Assembly (NCBI GenBank): GCA_022393335.1
Contig: JAJEKB010021035.1
Coordinates: 1,286,348-1,350,347 of the forward strand
Origin: Macrotrachela quadricornifera
Taxonomy: Eukaryota > Rotifera > Eurotatoria > Philodinida > Philodinidae
DNA length: 64,000 nt
Reading direction: 5' to 3'
Positions 58,852-64,000 of the stretch are shown here, piece by piece. Under the pieces are notes generated by a model. That model saw nothing but the letters and a program-made list of their open reading frames with translations. It ran no database searches and was not told where the DNA came from. Within the stretch, counting starts at the first letter, position 1; each line of letters begins with the position of its first letter. A program made the translations under genes and the position numbers.

Positions 58852-61359
58852 ACAAAATCTACACCTATTGGTGCAGCATTTGTGAACTTTGAACATTTTT
58901 TTTCATTTTTTTGTGCATATTTAATAATTATAATAATAATAAATAAAAATAAGCGCACAATGGTATCAAACAATAAGTTTACTCTACAACTATATCCTAA
59001 TTCAAATATTATTTTTTTGTTTTCTATGCTGTTTTATTCTGAGTTTTCGTAGGAATATCGTATATAGATAAATAGTTAATATTGAATAAAATTTAATAAA
59101 TCTTTTGATAGATAAAGTGACAAAATACTTTAGAGAAAAATAAATTGAATATGAAAATCATATTTACTATTTCTTCATAGCCTGTTTTGTAACTTCAATA
59201 GTTGCCGATAGGGATTGCATAATTTAATTCTATTTAGCGTACTAAACTAACAAGAAGGTGATTAATATCTGCAAATAGCACGTAGTCTGACGATACATAG
59301 CGTGGGGAAAAATGATAGTTGTCTACACTTTTTCGTATTAGGCTAATGAAAATCAAAATGTTTGAATGAGACTTTCACAAAAATCAATTAAAGAAATTAT
59401 AAAAAAACACAATTCTTTTTAAATATTTTGATTTTCAAATCATTTAAAAATGCAAAGAAATGCTAAGATACGGTTTTTTTTCTCACACCAGAAGCATTAC
59501 CTTAATAAGTTTAATGATAATTTAAAAAATTATCGTAAAAACAGTGTTCTTTACGCAAGACACTTGTAATGTATTGACTGCCTTTTCTTAATCAAGCAGA
59601 AAAAGCTAATTCACCATTTAACGAAACAATATTGTAATTTAAAAAAAACCACGCAACGTGTATCATTACTTCAAATACCATTAAAAGATGAAAGAAAAAT
59701 TTTATTTTTCAACACAATGAAATTTTATCTCACACTGATTATCATATTTAAGAATATTATCAAGAATATTCTCCTTATTTTTAAATCAAAATATGATGAC
59801 TTCTCAAAAACTAACATACGCATATATCCTACAACATGTACGTTTTAGAAGTGAGAAAAAAAATGTGTCACCTGTATAGGCAGACAATGACAAACAATAG
59901 ATTGTTTACTATTCGTTTTGTATAATTGATCACATATTATTAAAAAAAAGAAAGTTTAGACAAATGGTTCATACATATTTCTATTATTCGGTTTTTTCAA
60001 CATTTATATTTATATTCTTCTATAATTTGAGAACAAAAAAAAAATTACGAAAAAGTACACACACTTTTGAGTTCTTTTTTTATTGACAGATCAGTTATTT
60101 ATAGATATTAAAGGGACATACTGACTGCCTAATAAATGAAATACATCGAAAGAGAACAATCATACCTGACTGCATGGTAAAACAAACAAATAAAAGATGT
60201 TTTGAAAAGTAAATGTATGAAAGTATTGTAAGGAATGATTCACCATTATTTCTTTTTAAATAAGTAGAATCCATTTTAAATAAAAGGGTACTCATAAAAC
60301 TGAAAATAATCAAAAAAAATGGGAAAAATAATTAAGACAGAGAAGATAGGTTCGTTGATTTTTCTTCTAATGAATCTTGATGAAAGATATGAACATACAC
60401 GATCAAAAATAAAAAGTTTGATTTCGTATATACCCTAGAAATACAGAAACTTTGCAGATAAATGTATAGAGATATATCATTTTCTTTCATCTATTAGATT
60501 TCAAATCATATAGAAGCGAAATTTAAAGCGAAGAATGTCATCTTCATATATACTCTACTAATTAATAGAAAAAGTACCCAAAGATAGAATAGCATAAAAC
60601 TGTGTTATAACAATGAAGCTAATATATTCATTATATTCTGTTGTTTAAATTTAAAAATAAATCAACATTTGAATTACACGTCCAAAAATGTGTAGCAATA
60701 TGTGACATAGAAAAATCCATTAACTGCTTTCATGTACAAAAAGCACTTGTAATAAAAAGAAAACAAAAGCTACTTCTCACGTCTGCAAAATGAATGTTTT
60801 TTTGTGCCAACGCACATAAAACAGTTTGTAATTTATATCCTAACATTGCAGTTAAAATATACATATCAACATTGACGATTAATATAATCATGGATGTAAG
60901 CAAATATCATTGATAGTAAAGATAAATGAAATCTTCTTCATTGTTATATAGAAAAGTGAATGGGACATAGAAGATACTTCAACAACTCAATTAAATCAAG
61001 TAAATAATCCTTAACTTTCAATAAATAAAATACTAATAAATATTCTCTGTTATTCTCATAAACTCAATTCTTTACATAAAACTTGTTGAAATTCATTCAT
61101 CTACAAGTCGTCGTACATGAGAATATTAAAGATTATATCATTTAAACTTTGATATTTTTTTATGCCTTCAATCTTCTCAAAAATATTCTATAAAATCATA
61201 GGAATATATTTAAAAAAAAATGTTTACTAACGAAAGGTACATAACATATACAAAATTGACCTTAGTTTCGTTCGATTTTAATCACTAGATAATATCGATA
61301 AACATATGATATGCAGGGTTCGAAATATCGATTCTTTTTAAATACTAATAGTCTATTTT
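58852..61359. other. Intergenic between NHL copies
   Basis: 3' flank of copy 1, then from ~59840 the start of the second duplication unit. No gene recognised; AT-rich. Confidence 0.5.
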
Positions 61360-61680
61360 CTGTGAAATACGATCTAAAAGAAAATGTTGATCCGTTTAAG
61401 GTAGAAGTTTGGTCTTACCCAACAAGCCGTAACACACTTAATTATAATTAATAAATTCATCACGACTAAATATATTTAATTTCTAATTTTTATTAATATT
61501 TTTCAAGTATTTTACAGTGGAAAACTAAACGTTTTGTCTAAAAGTACTTATAGGTTTATAGTAAAGTTTTATCTGTCTACGACCAGCACTAATAATTATA
61601 TCGTGTTTCGCATTTTAATCCTGCACGGATTGTGCGATACAGGTTTTATATTAGCGTGCGAGAATATAGATTAACTTCAA
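61360..61680 (+). repeat. Dispersed repeat copy inserted in duplication unit 2
   Basis: Has TTCTGTGAAATACGATCTAA and the tail GTGTTTCGCATTTTAATCCT + GCACGGATTGTGCG. No counterpart in unit 1, so it probably inserted after the duplication. Confidence 0.5.
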
Positions 61681-61958
61681 TATTATTGAATTTTTTTTAA
61701 ACAGAGTAGAAATAAAAACAGTTCTTTGATATCGATAACAAAGTCAAGGATAAACAACTTATTTTATTACATGTTGCTGTATTTGCGTGTGTATCTATAC
61801 TATTCTGTATATCTGAATAAGATTTTCTATAGCAAATCATACTCTATTTGACTACAAGTTCATTTTAGTTTCAAATGTACATCGTCTATATTAGTTCTCT
61901 GTTTCTGTTTGATCATAAATCTTTCAACTGAAATGATTAGGTTTTCGTTTATATTTAG

Positions 61959-62017
61959 ACTTAGATATCAATAAAGAGAATCAAGTGACACTTGATTCTC
62001 TTTATTGATATCTAAGT
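61959..62017. repeat. Perfect 29-bp-arm palindrome with 1-nt centre
   Basis: Arm 61959-61987 (begins ACTTAGATATCAATAAAGAG) is the exact reverse complement of 61989-62017. In unit 1 the sequence matching the right arm is single (TTGATTCTCTTTAATCGTAT at ~54848). Confidence 0.9.
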
Positions 62018-62386
62018 GTTCAAAAATAAGAAAACACTTTCATTTAATGTTCATGTACGGACATTGACTTTAGATTCGTTCAAGTATTTCTATATATGAA
62101 CCTTTTGAGTTTCCTATAAGAATTGAACTCATGAAATTCCATCATCTATAGGTAGAAGCAGTGTTTTACTACACACTTATTTGATACAGTGTTCTCTGAC
62201 TCATCGGCTTGGTGGAACCCTATATTATAGTATGTGTCTATTGTCTAATATCTGCCACTATATGTAAACATACAATCCGATTTGTTTAAAAGAAGGTTTT
62301 TTGAAAAGTTAGATAAAAGTTTTATATTTTTAAACCAGACAAGATTCGTTTATATCTTTTATATTTAGCGTAATGCGACTCCATCA

Positions 62387-64000
62387 ATGGTCAATGTAAA
62401 CACTGCCAACATTAAGTCGATTCCCTCAACACCTGCTGCAAAGTTAATATTAAATTACTTTTGATAAGAAATTTTTTATTATATAATTTTTCATTTTGAG
62501 GACATTATCGAGTGGGAAAATCGTAGTGGTGATTATCCTAGCGTCTCTTGCTGGAGCATGCATTGTGGCTGCAGCCATTGTTGCACCTGTTCTTCTAACT
62601 AATAGAGACACAACGGTAACATCAACGACAACGTTATTAACGACAACAGTGACAACGACAACCGTATCGTCAACAACGACAACAACCACAAGTATGTTTG
62701 CATAGAAGAATAGTTTTGCAATGTGTATTAATAAATTCAATATCTCAGAAATATTGCATATAAACTATGATTTTTATTTAGGATCATCATCATCATCATC
62801 AGAAAGAAAGAAAGAGGCAGCGAATATTATAATATTGAGAAATATCTACTTTTTTTTTCATTTAGAAAAGCATTGCGATAGTTAATCTGTTTCTTAGAAA
62901 CGTAGTATGCGTAAAAGTAATTTATTTGTAAAAATCTCGGACAAAACTCGCAACTAAATCTAAAGAGATTACTCTAAATTAGAGCTCATCGGTTTCTTAT
63001 AAGATTGCTCTCAATGTTTCTTGAGAAATATGTAGGATGTGGTTCAAAGCTAATATCACGAATAAATTAAAAATTCTTATAGGACATCAAGAATGCAATT
63101 AGATTCAGGTTCGAAACTAAAAAATTTAATCAACTAGGTTCGTGACTCTTCAAACACGCATTATTCAAGAAACATTTACTGCAATATTTTCTTTTCATGA
63201 GTATTTAACCATTTCATTCACATACGGTATTGACAAGTTACATTTTTATGTTGTTCTTCTTCTTTAATCTCATAAGCATTGAACTTAAATGTTTAAGTTC
63301 GAGCTCAGTTATTCTCAAACAATTGATAAAAAGGAATAATTATAGATCAAAAGAAGAAACTTCAGTATTGATTATGATAAGTCTACATGCAAAAAAACAA
63401 ATGATTCAAAAATTGACTGAATACAGGCATCCGGAAAAAATATCATAATGTTCATTCTAAATTTTTCAAGCGTTCGACCTGTTTTTAAGGATATATCAAC
63501 AAAGGCCTATGGAGTTTCAAATCTATTTCTAAGTCACTCAAGTAATTCTTTCTCTCTTTTAAACTCATATCACTTCCATGAAAGTCAAATAGTATTATTC
63601 TTCATATATCAATTGAAAACTATTAATTTTTCTTTTACAGCTACTGCTCCATCACTACTTTGGAACTCAACAGGCACACTTATGGCTGGGACGGGTACAA
63701 CTGGTTCAAGTTCTAATATGCTTTCCAGTCCTTTTGGTCTGTATGTCGATTCATCTAATACACTCTATATTGCTGACTGGAATAACAATCGAGTTCAAAA
63801 ATGGTTGGCAAATGCAACAAATGGTACCACAGTAGCTGGTCGAGCAGATGCAGTGGGTGGTTCAGGTTCAAATGAACTGAATCGTGCTGGAGGTGTTGTT
63901 GTTGATTCAAGTGGGAATATTTATGTGGCTGATACATGGAACAATCGGATCCAACGTTGGACAAGTGGTGCAACTTCGGGCACGACCATCGCTGGTACAG
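62387..64000 (+). CDS. Membrane-anchored NHL-repeat protein (copy 2, 3' end outside window)
   Basis: Exons 62387-62442, 62501-62691 and 63641 onward (open to the window end, with a phase-1 boundary near 63998-64000). Exon 1 has exactly the length of copy 1 exon 1 (56 nt) but diverged sequence (MVNVNTANIKSIPSTPAAK). Exon 2 has the helix (KIVVVIILASLAGACIVAAA) and a longer Thr stalk (TTTVTTTTVSSTTTTTT). Exon 3 has two NHL blades (LYIADWNNNRVQKWLANATN; IYVADTWNNRIQRWTSGATS), very close to copy 1 in framework. Tandem duplicate of the gene at 55366; the stalk has grown by ACR repeats, which extends the extracellular reach. Remaining blades must lie downstream of 64000. Confidence 0.85.

Noticed and set aside
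62450..62740. Minus-strand Val-rich frame
   Set aside because: Antisense shadow of NHL copy 2 exon 2.

Overview
The window looks like nuclear DNA of a bdelloid rotifer. This is inferred from protein families rather than a database match. It holds two ADP-ribosyltransferase-like genes (one with a TPR tail), a tandem pair of membrane-anchored NHL-propeller genes with Thr-rich stalks, a third Thr-stalk receptor-like gene, a fragment of an expanded rhodopsin-like GPCR family, many short GT-AG introns, AT-rich intergenic DNA, and a very varied but mostly dead set of transposons. One run of 10 Ns (21362-21371) shows it is assembled scaffold.

Layout. 1-1.1 kb: 3' end of a GPCR gene (+) and a terminal-exon remnant of a small membrane-protein family (-). 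1.6-11.3 kb: transposon graveyard with a non-autonomous hAT element with an exact 8-bp target duplication (1656-3043), a long palindromic TA-flanked element (3561-4476), a retroelement-type integrase pseudogene (about 4651-6700) with a piggyBac-like miniature element inside it, two clusters of degenerate palindromic words (AAACGCGTTT; GGAATTCC), an orphan exon and another palindromic element (10456-11016). 13.0-15 kb: a short tandem repeat and an intact MORN-repeat plus multi-pass membrane gene (-). 16.9-25.2 kb: no intact gene; two piggyBac-type elements, two TA-flanked palindromic elements (one sitting inside a 54-bp tandem repeat), and degenerate satellites. 26-33 kb: a coiled-coil pseudogene, an intact ADP-ribosyltransferase gene (28811-30289, -), a CAGGATCCTG cluster and a ~110-bp satellite. 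34.3-37.4 kb: a complete 3.16-kb Tc1/mariner-superfamily element with ~520-bp inverted repeats and a transposase gene broken by three in-frame TGAs and a mutated splice donor. 38.6-43.8 kb: a six-exon gene (-), assembled here from splice sites and phase, encoding a single-pass membrane protein with a Thr/Ser stalk and a C-terminal extracellular domain. 45.5-48.7 kb: hAT transposase remnant, then a two-exon ADP-ribosyltransferase-TPR gene (-). 49.3-52.3 kb: a decayed gene interrupted by a hAT element (exact 8-bp TSD), and a 255-bp TA-flanked element. 51.7-64.0 kb: a diverged tandem segmental duplication; each unit carries one NHL gene (+): complete at 55366-58851, cut by the window end at 62387-64000.

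How the genes relate. The two NHL genes and the six-exon gene share one plan: short cytosolic N-terminus, one membrane helix, Thr/Ser stalk, extracellular domain. They look like cell-surface molecules diversified by duplication and exon divergence. The two ADP-ribosyltransferase genes share an N-terminal region and the R-S-E catalytic layout but differ in their C-termini (membrane-like helix versus TPR array). The most unusual signals are the palindromic-word clusters, the ~65-bp core shared by four palindromic elements with different termini, and the TGA-only decay of the transposase.
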